From assembly GCA_018902385.1 (NCBI GenBank), contig JABSSW010000005.1, positions 62,001 through 126,000 on the forward strand: DNA of 64,000 nucleotides, written 5' to 3'. Both the position numbers and the translations under genes were made by a program. This stretch comes from Physcia stellaris. Taxonomy: Eukaryota > Ascomycota > Lecanoromycetes > Caliciales > Physciaceae. Within the stretch, counting starts at the first letter, position 1, and every line of letters starts with the position of its first letter. This document shows positions 11,956-25,600 of the stretch, one piece after another. Below the pieces are notes generated by a model. That model was not told the origin of the DNA, searched no databases, and worked only from the letters and a program-made list of their open reading frames with translations.

Positions 11956-13243
11956 ATGCTACCGACCCCTCCAGCATCTCCACCATTACATGGCATTTGT
12001 GCTCCGGAAGATCGATTGGGCCTTCTTCTTGCCAACCGGCTGGAACTCACTGGCATTCTGGGAGTCGGAGCGTATGGTGTAGTATATACAGCTGTGGATA
12101 TCCATACCAGCACACCCTATGCCGTCAAGGCTCTGAACAAACTTGGCTTGGACATTAGGCAGCGCAAGTTTCAGCAACGGGAAATCCAGCTTCACCATGA
12201 AGCGAGCCACCATCCCAACGTTATCTCCATGGTCACTATAATGGACTCCTACGATTGCACATTCGTCGTCCTTGAATTCTGCCCAGAAGGCGATCTTTTC
12301 TCAAGTATCACCGAAGGAGGCCGCTATCTCGGAAATGATTTCATGGCCAAACGGGCATTCCTCCAGATTTTGGATGCGGTAAGCTTTTGCCATTCAATAG
12401 GTATTTACCACCGAGACCTGAAGCCCGAGAACATCCTGGTGACCGATGGAGGCTTGACGGTCAAGCTTGCGGATTTTGGCCTTGCAACCCGAGATTATCT
12501 CTCCTCGGATTTTGGTTGCGGGTCTACCTTCTACATGTCGCCAGGTAAGTACTCTCTAGTCCCTCCAAGACTGTTCACTGACACGAGTTATAGAATGTCA
12601 GCAGACGTGTTCAAGTTCCCCCTGCTACGCTTCTGCACCAAACGACGTCTGGAGCTTAGGCATTATCCTTGTTAACCTGACCTGTGGCCGCAATCCTTGG
12701 AAAAGGGCTTCCATTGAGGACTCGACTTTCCGGGCCTATCTCAAGAACCCCAAGTTCCTAAGGTCGATTCTACCTCTCTCTGGGGAGCTGGATGCAATTT
12801 TAAGGCGCGTCTTCGAGTGTGATCCCGCGCAAAGGATCAGTCTTGCAGACCTCCGGCAGCTCGTCCTCCATTGTCCTAGGTTCACCACGCGCAGCACCGT
12901 GGCCTCCCATACACCTCCGCCTGAAGATATACATGTTAACAGGACTTCAGACAAGGTGGGGCAAGGACCTGCCAACACTTTCATTCAACGCCCGGCAGCG
13001 CCGTCTACACCACCCCCTTCTCCACCGAGCAACCGAATACAAGCACATAATTGTCCCGACGTGGGATCCCCCATTGGAACACCATGCTCCACTAGGTCGT
13101 CATGCCGGGATCACCGAGTGGACCCACAGCCAGCTCAGTCTACATACGTACCACAGCACATACTAAGCAGTTTCTATGGATCCTATGTCCCATTGGATTC
13201 GATGAGCACACCTTTGGTTCCTCAGTCAATCCAAGTGTATTAG
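11956..13243 (+). CDS. Ser/Thr protein kinase of the Ran1/Vhs1/Sks1 type
   Basis: Two exons, 11956-12544 and 12594-13243, joined by a 49-nt GT-AG intron; 412 aa. The kinase domain fills residues 28 to about 295: glycine loop LGVGAYGVVY (35-44), VAIK-type lysine K58, catalytic loop HRDLKPEN with D154, DFG at 173-175, then GCGSTFYMSPE and NDVWSLGIILVNLTCGRNPW. The last two blocks are characteristic of the fission yeast Ran1/Pat1 and budding yeast Vhs1/Sks1 nutrient- and meiosis-linked kinases. The C-terminal 115 residues are Pro/Ser-rich and probably disordered. I chose the Met in MLPTPPASPP because the upstream in-frame sequence is pyrimidine-rich leader. All catalytic residues are present. 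The specific signalling role is inference. Confidence 0.9.
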
Positions 13244-14554
13244 GAATCTCTTTCCAGGATTGAATTTTTTCCTTTATGAACGTCCGGTGGTTCCCCCAAC
13301 TTCACAAGGTGATAACGACGATTACGAGCTTCATTTCATTTATTGTATATACCTACTTGTAGTCCTGATGAAGATTATAGACGGGTTCGGGCTTGTTATG
13401 ATCGGTGGTATTTTGCACATTTACAAGCTGAAACGGAGAAAGGACGTGTTTTGGAGTTTGAGTAGGGAGACGAATCTACCGGACAGGTTTTCCCAAGGAA
13501 GGATCTGTGATTCCAGGCGCGCATGATGTTGTCGATACCCCGAGGCGGCTGGATTGCCAATTTCATCTCAGGCGAAATAATTTCTTCAATCCTTTGACAA
13601 TAACTGGACTCTGGAAAATACGTAAGTCTGGTCAATGATCATGGCTTTGTTTGATTGTAAATAGAACTTGCGACTTGGTCGGGCAGTCAGGACACTGAAA
13701 AGACCGGCGACCATGTATTCCAGTGCTATTTGATATATCGTTAGCTACCCTTACAGGAGCAACTGGTCTATGATGCTCTGTAGTGACGAGAAAGTGCTTG
13801 CTGGCACAGCGAGGGCCAGATGGATTGACTGACGACGAGGCATATAAAGCAACCAACCTTATGCTCACGGTGCAAAACATTGCTAGGCTGGCTACGGGTT
13901 CTGGTAGTGGGTGTGACTTGTGATTAGGATTTTGTCACTTGAGACGGGAGTAAATGGCTACCTCTCTGACCAGGAATTTGACACAGGACAGCCGTGTTTC
14001 CTACCTAGGTCTTCACGTTCTTCGATGTCGGCCTTGTCTATGCCCCGGAATGCTCATCTCTAGGAAAGCTGGTCGGATTTACAAACCTGTTTGCATGTGA
14101 GAAAGTGAGAGGATTTACAAACGATTACGACCGTCTGCCAATTACGTGCCTGCGGGCAATTCAAACTCTGGCCTAGTACACAACAAGATCAATTGATAAT
14201 TCTTCGGATGATGTAGGCTTGTATGATGCACGGATAGTGTCTCCAGTTGTTGCACACCATCCAAGAGCAGGCGTCTATGTCGCCAACCAGAACAAAACCA
14301 ATCTCTCTCTGCACTAATTAATTACTCTACGGCTTCAGCCGAGCACCTAGCTCTTTGTGGAACCAGCGTAACGACTCACGGGAGTTCTCAAAACTACTAG
14401 ACTCATATAGGCAAAGCTTGAGAACTCCCCAAAAACCCCCCTGAGGTAGGGATTATTATAGGGATGAAGAATTACCGATAAAGTTGAAATTGCTGTTACG
14501 TAATTATCATCACGTCATCACGTCTATGATTACGTGACCGTCAGCATGACTGAA
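13244..14554. other. Intergenic, up to the edge of the AT-rich block
   Basis: No gene recognised. Contains a perfect 12-bp inverted repeat, GGGAGTTCTCAA at 14380-14391 and TTGAGAACTCCC at 14418-14429, about 125 bp before the AT-rich block begins. ATTACGTGAC and CACGTCATCACGTC motifs lie at 14500-14545. Confidence 0.45.
14380..14429. repeat. Inverted repeat with 12-bp arms beside the AT-rich block
   Basis: Arms GGGAGTTCTCAA (14380-14391) and TTGAGAACTCCC (14418-14429), perfect complement, 26-bp loop. Could be a hairpin, a binding site or an old element end. A weaker hairpin with similar GAGAACT arms lies just beyond the other end of the block (37093-37154). Confidence 0.8.
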
Positions 14555-15233
14555 ACGTTAAAACATTATTGAGTATCTGAAAATGCTTTGATTGATTCAA
14601 TACTAACATTCGATAAACAAAAATAATATGTCTTTTTCGAGATTTTGTTGATGCAAATTTTTTTTATTATCGCACTTTCGATCAATAGAACACAATTTAT
14701 AAAAAAATGTTCAATATATTCGCTTGACGCGAATGATCGATCGAAAAAAATTTTGATCAATTCTGAAATCGTATTTTTTAAATTCGATAATTTTCATCAA
14801 TTGAAAATTCAAATTTTCAAAAAGAAAAACGATTATATTTCATTTTATCAATCATCAAAATTTTTCAATTTTTACAATTATTGCACGATTTGCATCGCAA
14901 TCATTAACAACGTGTAATTTTCATGTAATTATTTGAAATTGTAAAATTTTTTTTGCGTTTTTCAACGACGCAAAAATCACGTCAATTGATTTTTTTGTTA
15001 CAATGTTGTTATAATTTGAACGCGTATTTTTTGTTTTTTTTTATTCGTCAAATTTTTCATCATAATAAATTTATTTTTCATTTTTACGCGTTTTTCATCA
15101 TTTCATTTTTTTTTATTACATTGTTTTGTTGCAAATCATGATTTTTTTCGATCAATTTGTATTTGTTATCAACGATCGACGAAATTGTCGTATTATCGAC
15201 GCAACAAATCGCGTTCGCAAATAACAATTCACG

Positions 15234-18200
15234 TTGTTTATGAATTTTTACGAAATTATCGCTTTGTTTTTTCATTTTGCAAATTCAACGAAATCAACGT
15301 TTAAACGTTTTTTCAACAATGTCATCAATATTGTTAACAATGATGTTACGTCGAAAAAACGACGAAAACGTTTTTTAAAATCAAAATACGATCAACGAGT
15401 TTTTTCAATCAACGTTTTCGCTTTTTATCAATCTATTTTTTTTGAATTTGTTGTTGTACGTTTTCGTCAAAAAATACGACGATTTGCGCGTCTCGTCAAT
15501 CGTGTTTTTTTTTTTTCAATTTCTTTTTCAAAAAAAACGACGATCACGATTTCGACGATTTTTTTTTATACGATCATACGCAAATTTCGTTGATCACGAA
15601 TTCGATCAAAAATTTGAACACGTTTTCGATAAAAATAATGACGAAAAAAAAATCACGTTTGTTCAATCGAATGAATAGAAAAACATACGCGAAAAAATCG
15701 TCAAACAACGCGTTCGAATTCGAAAAACTAATTTCAAAATTCGACGTGACGACAAAAATTTGAATTTTGATTATATGATCGCTCGCAAAAAAAACGTGAT
15801 ATTTGACAAATATATATTGTCGAAATTGCATAACGAACACGACAACAACGTGTATTTTTTTTGCGATATTTATCAATATTTCGAAAAATGTCATTGCAAA
15901 TTCATCGACGATAAATATTGACATTGTTGCGTCAACGACAAAATTTCATCGAATATGATGATGTCTGAAACAAATTTTGACGTTGTAACGAAATTGTTCG
16001 ACGATTTCGAAAAAAAACGCAATTTTACAACGTGACGTTGATTTCAAATATTTAAATCATTTTTTGTATAAAATACGATTTACAAACGATTTCAATTCAC
16101 GCAAACGATTGAACAAACAATGCAAAAAATTTCAAAAAATGATCATTATTTTCAACAATGTTTTGTCGTTTATCAATGAAAACGCGAAAATGAATAAAAA
16201 ATACAATTTTTGAATTACATTTCGCATTATGAAATCAATTCATCACATGTTGAATATTGTTTTTGTCGATTCAAATAATCGTCGTCGTTTTTGTCAAATA
16301 TATTCGTTCGATTTTTCGCAAAAAAATTTATTGAAACGTCTGACTCACGATGAACAATTGTTTGAAAAAAAGTTTCACGAATTACAAAAATTGATGATCA
16401 AATACAATTCGTACGTTCAATCATTCAAAAATTGTGATAATCGTTTGAAAAATGACGATTTTGAAATCAAAATCGTTTTGAAACAACATAATTTCAAACG
16501 AATGTTGAAAAATACGCATAATAAATTCATTTTCGACGAAATTGTTGTTGTTTTGAACGTTTTCGAAATGTTTGATTCGAATAAATCAATCGAAAAAAAT
16601 ATTGTGATGCAGATTTACGACGATGATTTTATTCGAATATTTTATGAACATTTTTATTACATGACGTTTCGATATTTTTTTTTGTTTTCGTGCGAAAAAC
16701 AAAATTAAATATTTATTATATTTTTATTCGATCACGAAAACAATCGTGATTTTCGTGTTCGCAAAATTTCATTCGATACAATGTTTCGATCGATTCAAAA
16801 ACACGATCAAAAATTCGACGATGACGAAATCGAAAAATTTGCACGTAATCAAAACGAAAAAAACGACGACAACGATGTTCGAATTGAAAAAAAAAATTTT
16901 ATTCGTACATTATTCAAATACGTCGTTTTTTGCATTTTTCGCATTGAAATACGTTTTCGATTTCGATTAATTTTTTTTTACGTAAATTTTGTCAAATGTT
17001 TCGTTTTTTGCATATTTGAAAAAAAAATTGTTACGAAAATCATTTTTTTATTAATAGAATTTTTCATTGATCAAATCGTGAAATTTTCAATAACGATAAA
17101 TTGTTATTCGTGTTTTGAATTTCAACAACGTATTTTTGACACGATTTAACGCGTTGTTGAAATTTTCATCACGATGTAAATTTCGCATACGTTTAACGAA
17201 TCGATCGATTGATGCAAAAAAAAATACAATGAATTTGTTGTTTTTTTGTTGCGCGAAATCAATGTATTAATATAAAAATTTCGTTTTTTTATTTTCGTTA
17301 ATGTATTGATGTCAAAATCACGTTTTTTTTTTGATGTTATACATATACAAAATCGTCAAAAAAAATTCAATCGTGTGTTGCATTCGAAACGTTTGTTTCA
17401 ACATTTTTTAATAAATGCGTTTGTTTGCGTGAAATTTAATAATTTCAATTTCGTTCGTTTTAATCAACAATTTTTGCGAATTGAATTTTATCGAAATTTG
17501 ATGAATCGATTGAATCAAAATTATGAATTCAATGATATTGATCAAAAAATGACGATATTGTCGTCAAATTATACGAATTTTTTCGATACATGAAAATCAA
17601 AAAACAAAACGTTTTCGTTTTGATTCGAAAATTCAATAAATTTATTTCTTTTATCATTTTTATTTGCAATTTACGTTGAATGAAATTCGAACGAATTTTT
17701 TTTTAAACGTTGATATCGTCAATCGTTTCGACTTGATAATTAAAATGTTTCAATTAAAATTCAAAAAGTTTTTGCGCGATTTTATCAAACGTCATGTTAT
17801 GAAAATAATAAACGCGCACATTTACGTTATCGAATTTCAAAAAAAAATTGTCACACGTTCATATTTTATTTATTGCAAATTTTCGAAATGAATTCGATAA
17901 AAATAATATTAACAACGTCGTTCATGCAATTATATTTTTCAAAAAAATATTTGAATTCAACGCGATACGCAAAACTTTTTACGAATTAATTATTAATCAA
18001 ATAATTCACAAAAATTGCAAAAAAATCAAAAAAAATCTTTGTCATGATTTCGAAAATAAATGTATCAAGTGATTTTTCAAAAAAAAATTGATGATGACGA
18101 ATTTGTGTTATTATTCGAATTTTTCGCGATATCGTCGTTTTTCGTGTAAATTTGTCGAAAAAAAATATTGAAACAACAAATGAATAATTTTTTACAATTT

Positions 18201-19230
18201 TTGATTGTTGCAAAAATATGAAATTTATATCAACGTTGAAATTTGCATCAATACGAAATTCGTGAAATATTTGTACAAATATATTTTCAAAAAAAACGAT
18301 TACGTCGATGTATTTTTCAATTTTATTACAATTCGTCGAATCAATGAATTTTATGCGAATCGTCAAAACAACGATGAATTCGTTGACGAAATCAAAATAT
18401 TTCATAACGCGCGTTAAATAGAATTTTGTGAAATTGTTTGACAAATATTCGATTTTTTTTTCGACGAAATCAAATTCGCGATTATTTGATTTCAATTGCA
18501 TTTGAAAAATCGAAATCGAATAATTATTAATTCAAACGATAAAAAAATTTCAAATCAATTGATTGAAAACGAAAATTTTCGCACGATTCAATTAATCAAA
18601 TATTTCGAATTCAATCGCAAAATTCACGAAATCGAACGCAATAATGAATTTTTTTTTTGTTATTCGCAAAAAGAATCACGATATCGTTGTCGATTCACGA
18701 AATTATTTTTATCAAAATATTTTCGAATTTTTTGTATGAAACAAAATCAAAAAAATTTGAACGATACGAAACATGAACAAATACGTAAATCGAATGTATT
18801 TCATAAATTTCAAATCAAACGACGTTTTTTATTTACGTTTGCTGTTCGTCAATCGAAAAAAATGTATTTTTTTTACGATTTAGAAATCGTGAATGTGCAA
18901 ATTGAAAAAACGTTTGATAAAAAAATCGTTTTTTAATGTTTTAATTACAAACAAATTTGCGTTGAATTCGAATTAATTGACGACGATAACGAATAAAATG
19001 CAATCATGATCGAAATTATCGAATTCGATATTGCGACGATGTTGAAAAAATTATTCGTGACGATTTTGATCGAATATGATTTTGCGAAATTTTTGAAATT
19101 GTGAATAAAACACAAAAAAATGTAAAACAATTTTGATTTTTTTTTCAAATTTTGAAATGCTCGAAATGAATTTGAATATACAAAAAATTTTGTATAATAA
19201 TGTTGAATTTTTTAAATTTTTCATTAATTG
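15234..19230 (+). pseudogene. Helitron Rep-helicase, N-terminal and Rep part (degraded)
   Basis: Successive open fragments on the plus strand keep the order of a fungal Helitron Rep-helicase: 15234-15593, 16229-16708, 17306-17593, 17664-17891, 17848-18072 and 18496-18936. Recognisable pieces are LTHDEQLFEKKFHEL, KRLFQHFLINAFVC, VFQLKFKKFLRDFIKRHVM-like and RTIQLIKYFEFNRKIHE, and near 19080 an FVTILIEYDFAKFLKL piece that matches the FVTIL..C.....PLALW block preceding the helicase. Substitutions from C to T and G to A have introduced many stops and replaced Pro, Ser and Gly codons. No intact product is possible. Confidence 0.7.
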
Positions 19231-19616
19231 AAACTGAAATGACAAATGCACATTTTCGAATATTTTTTGATTTTTGTTTCGATTTTTACTTTTTGCGATC
19301 GCATTTTCGATTTTCGTGTATTTTCATTAATTTCATTGCAAACTTTTTTTCGATTGCAAAAACATAATAATTCGCGATTTATTCTATTGCAAAAACTTAT
19401 TTTGAAAAATTTCATTGAAATTGATTTGAATGTATTGCACGATCAAAAAAACAATTGACGTTGTTTTTGTTATCAAATTTGTTGAATAAAATCGTTGACG
19501 ATGTTACGAACATGTTTGAAAATTTCGATTGAAATTTTATTTTATCAGCGAAAATTCATATCGAAACTAGTGATGACTTGACACACATTTTTATTTTTGA
19601 CATTCGATTTTCATGT

Positions 19617-19925
19617 TGTAAAACATTCAGAATTCAGATTAACAAAACATTGCAAATCGAATTTCGATAAAATTATATCAAGCAATTCGATCATCGAAAT
19701 TCGATAAATCATGAAAACGATCAGTTTGATCACGTCAACATCAAATTTTCGATTGAATTCAACAAATTCATATTTTCGAATAGATTTCGAAATGTGTGTA
19801 CGATTAAACAAATTGATTGATTATATAAACAAAAATTTGTAAAATAATTAATTTTGCAATTATTAATTTAATTATACAATCGTTTTTGTTATACATTTTT
19901 GATGTTACATTTTTTGAATTTTACA
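19617..19925 (+). repeat. Left LTR of Ty3/gypsy copy B
   Basis: 309 bp, TGTAAAAC to TTTTACA, preceded by CATGT. It pairs with 32420-32728 at equal length. By eye, nearly all differences between the two are transitions, mostly at CpT/ApG. Confidence 0.92.
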
Positions 19926-22353
19926 TTCTAATAATTATCATAATTCACAAATTAACATCATTCGTGTATACAACATGTTTACATTTTTCAACAATATGAA
20001 TATTTTTACGAATTTTGAAAATGAATTCATTTTGAATTCATCAAAATCAAATGTCATTATGAAAAAATATCGAACATATATTCAACAACAACATGTTCGA
20101 ATGAAAACATTACAACGTGCATTTGTATTTTCGATCGTTCAAATTTTTGTTTCTAAAAAAAATCGTTTTACATTAAAATAATGAAAAACAAATCAAAATT
20201 ATTCGCTGAAAATAATTATAAAAAATGAATTCAATACGTTTGAAAAATGAAAAATCAATTCGACATAAATCAAATGAACGATTACGTCAAAAATTTTGAC
20301 AAAATTAAGTTTTTTTTGTTGTAATTTTTTTAAAAAGAAAATTTATCGCACAGTTATTTTGAAGCGTCAAAGTCAAAAACAATTCGAAAATCAATTACAT
20401 TTGAAAAAAATATGTCGACTTTTTTAAAAAAAATACTAAAGAAATTTTCATTAAAAAGAAAAATAATTTCGAAAAATATAAAAATTATAAACAACAAGCG
20501 AATCAGACAATAAAAAATTACGATGCATATCGCATCGTTTTGTTTTCGAATTTACATAAATTTATGAAATTTTTATCAACAATAGAATTGCAAAATTTCG
20601 TATTGAATTTAATTCAAAATAATCAAAATTTTCTGATCGAACAAAAAATTGAAAACGACAAAAAAATAATTTTGAAACGTTTCAAACAACGAGAAAATTT
20701 TCAACGCAAAAAACAACGCAATGTCAATCAAAATAAATTTGATAACGATTTTAACAAACGCAAAAAAAATGAAAATAATTTCGATAAAAACGAAAATAAC
20801 AATCGTCAATTTAATAAAAATCGACGAAAAAATCGAAAAAACGATAAAAAAATTCAAATTCGATAATTTTAATCGTGAATCAATCAAATTCAGAAAATTA
20901 TAACGTTAAATCAAAATCGAATACAAAAATATCGTGAACAACGATCGATATATAAATTGCGATAAATTTGAATGCAACATCAAAAATGTAAAAATATCAA
21001 ATCGAATATTCGTTCATTCGAAAAAATTTTTCATGAATCAAAATCAAAAAAATAATCGATTTGATCATTTTCAATCAAATTGACACAAAAAAGAATTCAA
21101 TAACAAATGATCGAATGAATTCAAATTCGAACGAATTCAACACGTTCATTATCGAAATCAAAAACGCAAAACGTCGTCATAGAAAATTTCGCATGATCAA
21201 ATGCAAAAAAACAAAAATCAAAATAAATAAAACATTTGACGAGAAAAGCAAATTGAAATTCGAAATCGTTATGAATTCAAAAACAAAAATCAATTTAATA
21301 AATCATAAATTTGTTAAACGATTCGAATTAAAATCATTCAACGTATCGAATTGCGAAACAGTGATCATAAAAAATCATTCATTCAAAAATTATAAAGTTT
21401 ATTTCGTGCAATTCGAAATACAAAACGAAAACGATGTGAATCGTTTTTTTAACGATAATTTTTTAAAAACAAATTTAAATTGAAACATGATTTTAAATTT
21501 ATTTTGAATACAATTATTTGAAATCGATATAAATTGAAATATCGACAAAATCGAATCGTGATCAATGATTGTAAAATCATTTTTTTTATCACGAATCGTA
21601 TCGAGAAAATCGAATCAAAAAAACTAATCAATGCAATTTTCAATAAAGAAAAACATGTTTTCGTCATGTTCGTACAAATAATTTTTGAAAAAATAAAATA
21701 TTTGAATGACGTACACATCGAACGACGATCACAAATCGATTTTGTTTTCGCAAAAATGAAAAAGAAAAATATCAAGAATTTTTTGTTCGAAGTTTTGAAA
21801 GAATTCGTTGACATAACAAATGAAAACAAAACATACGAATTATTTGATCATGAATTCGACGATCACGCAATAAATTTAAAATTAGACAAAAAATTATCGT
21901 ATGAATTTATTTATGCATTGTTCGAAAACGAATTCAAGATTTTGCGAACATATCTGAATAAACATTTGAAAAACGAATTTATTCGACTTTTTATTTTTTT
22001 TGCGAACGTTTCGATTTTGTTCGTTAAAAAAAAACGAAACTTTACGATTGTGCGTAAATTACAGAAATTTTAATTTTCTAACGATCAAGAATAAATATTT
22101 TTTATTATTAATCGATGAAAATCTGAATCGTTTAAACAAAGTTCGCAAATATACAAATTTTGACATGATAACGATTTACAATCGATTTCGTATTAAAAAA
22201 AAGAACGAATGAAAAATAACGTTCAGAACACGATACGAACATTTTGAATATATCGTTATGTTTTTCGATTTCATTAATGTATTTGCAACGTTTCAGAATT
22301 TCGTCAACAAAATTCTGATCGAGCGATTAGATTTGTCGATCATTGTTTATTTG

Positions 22354-22672
22354 TGTAAAAAATAAAAATTCAGAATTTTCGAAAATGCGATTCGCATCTC
22401 GTCAAACAATTCGATTATCGAAATTCGAATGATTTCGAAAAAAATCAATTTCAATCATTTTACAATTCGATCAACGATAAATTCAACAAGTTCATATTGT
22501 CAGTCGAAATCGATCGAATTCGTACAATTGAATAAATAGAATATGAATAAAAGCAATTGCAAAACGTAATTTGTTTTGTAACGATTAATAAATCAATATA
22601 TTACATTTCAAATTATACATTTTTGATGTCAATAATTCATTAAATTATACTATTTTTAATACGAATTTTACA
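22354..22672 (+). repeat. Left LTR of Ty3/gypsy copy A
   Basis: 319 bp, preceded by ATTTG, ending in TTTTACA before a presumed primer-binding region. Same length as its partner at 28641-28959. Confidence 0.93.
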
Positions 22673-25600
22673 TTTTAATCGTTATCATATTTCAGAATGA
22701 TGTCATTCGTGTATATTTAACAGAACACAATTTTGTTGTTTCGCATACATCATGTCGAATTTTGATAATGATTTGTTTTTTGAATTTGTCGAAAATGTTG
22801 ATTTATTTTTTTGATTGATTTATTACAAACAACAAATCGAAAAAAATCACAAAAAAAAAAATCAAATTCAAAATTCGAATTGTCGAGCGTTCGAAATTTG
22901 CAATTTTTATTTCATTTATTTTTGTTTTTGTTTTTGTTTTTGATTTTGTTTGAAAATTTTCGTCATGAAAATTATCGAAACAACATCGAATCAATATAAA
23001 GAAAAAAATTACAAAAATGAAAAAAATATTGCAAACAAATGAAAAATCAAAAAACGCAAAACAATGTGAATCATATAATTCAATTTTCGAATTTGATCAA
23101 AATCGCATATGTTGATATTTATTTTAAATCAAACAACAATGCGAACAAATTTTGAAACGCAAAAATCGATTTTCATTTAAACAAACAATACATTTGAATC
23201 GAATTCAAAAAAATTTTTAAAAACGACATCGAACGAGCAATCACGTTGCAACAAAATTTTTTGAAAAAATATCGCAAACACAAACAAAATCACAATCAAT
23301 CGATTAAAAATTACAATGTCGAACGAATAAATATGTTTGTTGAATTCAAATTCGAATTCAAATTCACGAAAACAATGAAATTCAACGATTTTCGTGACGA
23401 ATTACGTTTGAAATTTCGTTGCATGTTCTTTAAAAAAAAAATTTTCACAAAAACGAAATTGCTTGAACGACTCAAACGTATAAAAACGTTCAAATTTTGA
23501 AAAAAATTCAAAAGTTTCAAAAAACGTAAGATTTCGTTCGATATTGACAGTTTTAAAAACGAAAACGAAAAATTCAAAATTGCGAAATTCAAAAATAAAA
23601 AAATCAAAAATATTAACAAAATCAATTCGAATCACGAGTCAATCAAATCGAAAAATATTCGAATGTATCGCTGATTCGTCAACGAATTCAAAAAAATTCA
23701 AAACAAAAATAATTGTATAAATTGTGACAAATCAAATTATCAAATCGAAATTTGCACAAACAAAAAGAACAAAATCATTTTCGTTGATCAAATTTTTGAA
23801 CAATCAAAAAATTAATCGATTTGATGATTTTCGTTCAAATTGTTTAAAAAAAAAAAAAATTTTCGAATTTCGATTTCGATACGTCGTTTTTTTCAAACAT
23901 GAACAAAAATCATGTCAACAAAAAAAACGACGCAAAAAATTTAAAAAATTTATAATTCGTAAATGCGTCAAAATCAAAATTAACATACAAAACGAAAATC
24001 GAATTTGAAACGAATCGAAAACAATATTCGATACAAAAACAAAAATTAATTTGATAAATCATGTTTATGCGAAAAAATTGAATTTTCGTCGTTTTGAAAT
24101 TTTAAATTGTGATGCAATAACAATTGACAATTATCGTTTGAAAACATATAACGTTTATTTCGTACAATTCGAAATGTCAAACGTCAAAAAAATCAATCGT
24201 TTTTTCGAAAAATCGTTTTTGATCGTGAATTTGAATTGAAATTTAACGTTAAACATGTTTTGAATACAATTTTCGAAAATCAAAATAAATTGAAACGACG
24301 ACAATATCAAAATTTGACGTTACAGAAAAAAACATTTCATTTTTATCACGAATCGTATCGAGAACATCGAATCAAAACAATTGACAAAAAACGTTATCGA
24401 TAACGAGATCGAGACGTATTTCATGTTTGTACGAATGTATATTGACAAACAATTCGACATACATGAAATGCACGTTTCAAAACGAATTCAAATAAAATCT
24501 GTTTTGACGAAAATGAAAAAAATTCGATATCAAGATCACGTTTTTCGAAATTCTGAAAACGTATGAAAAATTCGATAACGAAAATAAAATTTACGAATTA
24601 TCGAATCATGATTCAAACGATCATGTTATTGATTTAAAAAAAACAAAAAATCGTCGCATGAATCAATTTATTTTTTATTTGAAAATGAATTTCGAATTTT
24701 ACGTGTTTACATCGAAAAACATTTAATTAACGATTTCATTCGATTTTCACAATTTTTTGCAAAAACGTTCATTTTGTTCGTCAAAAAAAAAACGATAATT
24801 TACGACTATGTGTGAATTACAGAAATTTTAATGTTTTCACGATAAAAAATAGATATTTTTTATCGTTGATCGATGAAAATTTAAATAAATTCAGCAAAAT
24901 CGTCAAGTATATCAACATCGATTTGATTGTTGTTTATTATCGATTGCGTATCAAACATGAAAACGAATGAAAAACAATTTTTCGTATTCGATATGATCAT
25001 TTCGAATATAACGTATTTTTTTCGATTTCATTAACGTTTCGACGACGTTTCAAAATTTTTTCAATCGAATTTTGACGATTCGTTTCGATATTAACGTCAT
25101 AATATATTTGAACGATATAGTAATTTATTCGATGAACGTCGAAAAATGTCGACGATGTCAAATAAATTTTGATCGTTTTAAAAAAATAAACTATATATTG
25201 TTTTTGAGAAATGCAAATGAATCGTTGACGAAATAAATTTTTTTGAATTCGTTGTTTCATTCAAAAAAATACGAATGCAAAACAAAAAAATCGAAATTAT
25301 TCAACAATGATTTGTATTTCGCAACGTTTTCGACATCATGCAATTTTTCGACATCGTTAATTTTTATCGACGATTCATTAAACATTTCAATAAAATTGTT
25401 GAATTTTTGATCGTTATGCTAAAAAAATCGCAAAAATTACGAAAAAATATTCGTAAACGCAAACGAAATCAAAATCAAAATCGTAATAAATTATCGAATA
25501 TTTACATTTTTTTGATCAATGAAACGTTGAAAATTTTCAAACGATTTCGCAAAACATTTATCGAAATATCAATTTTACGTCATTTCGATTTCGAACGTGT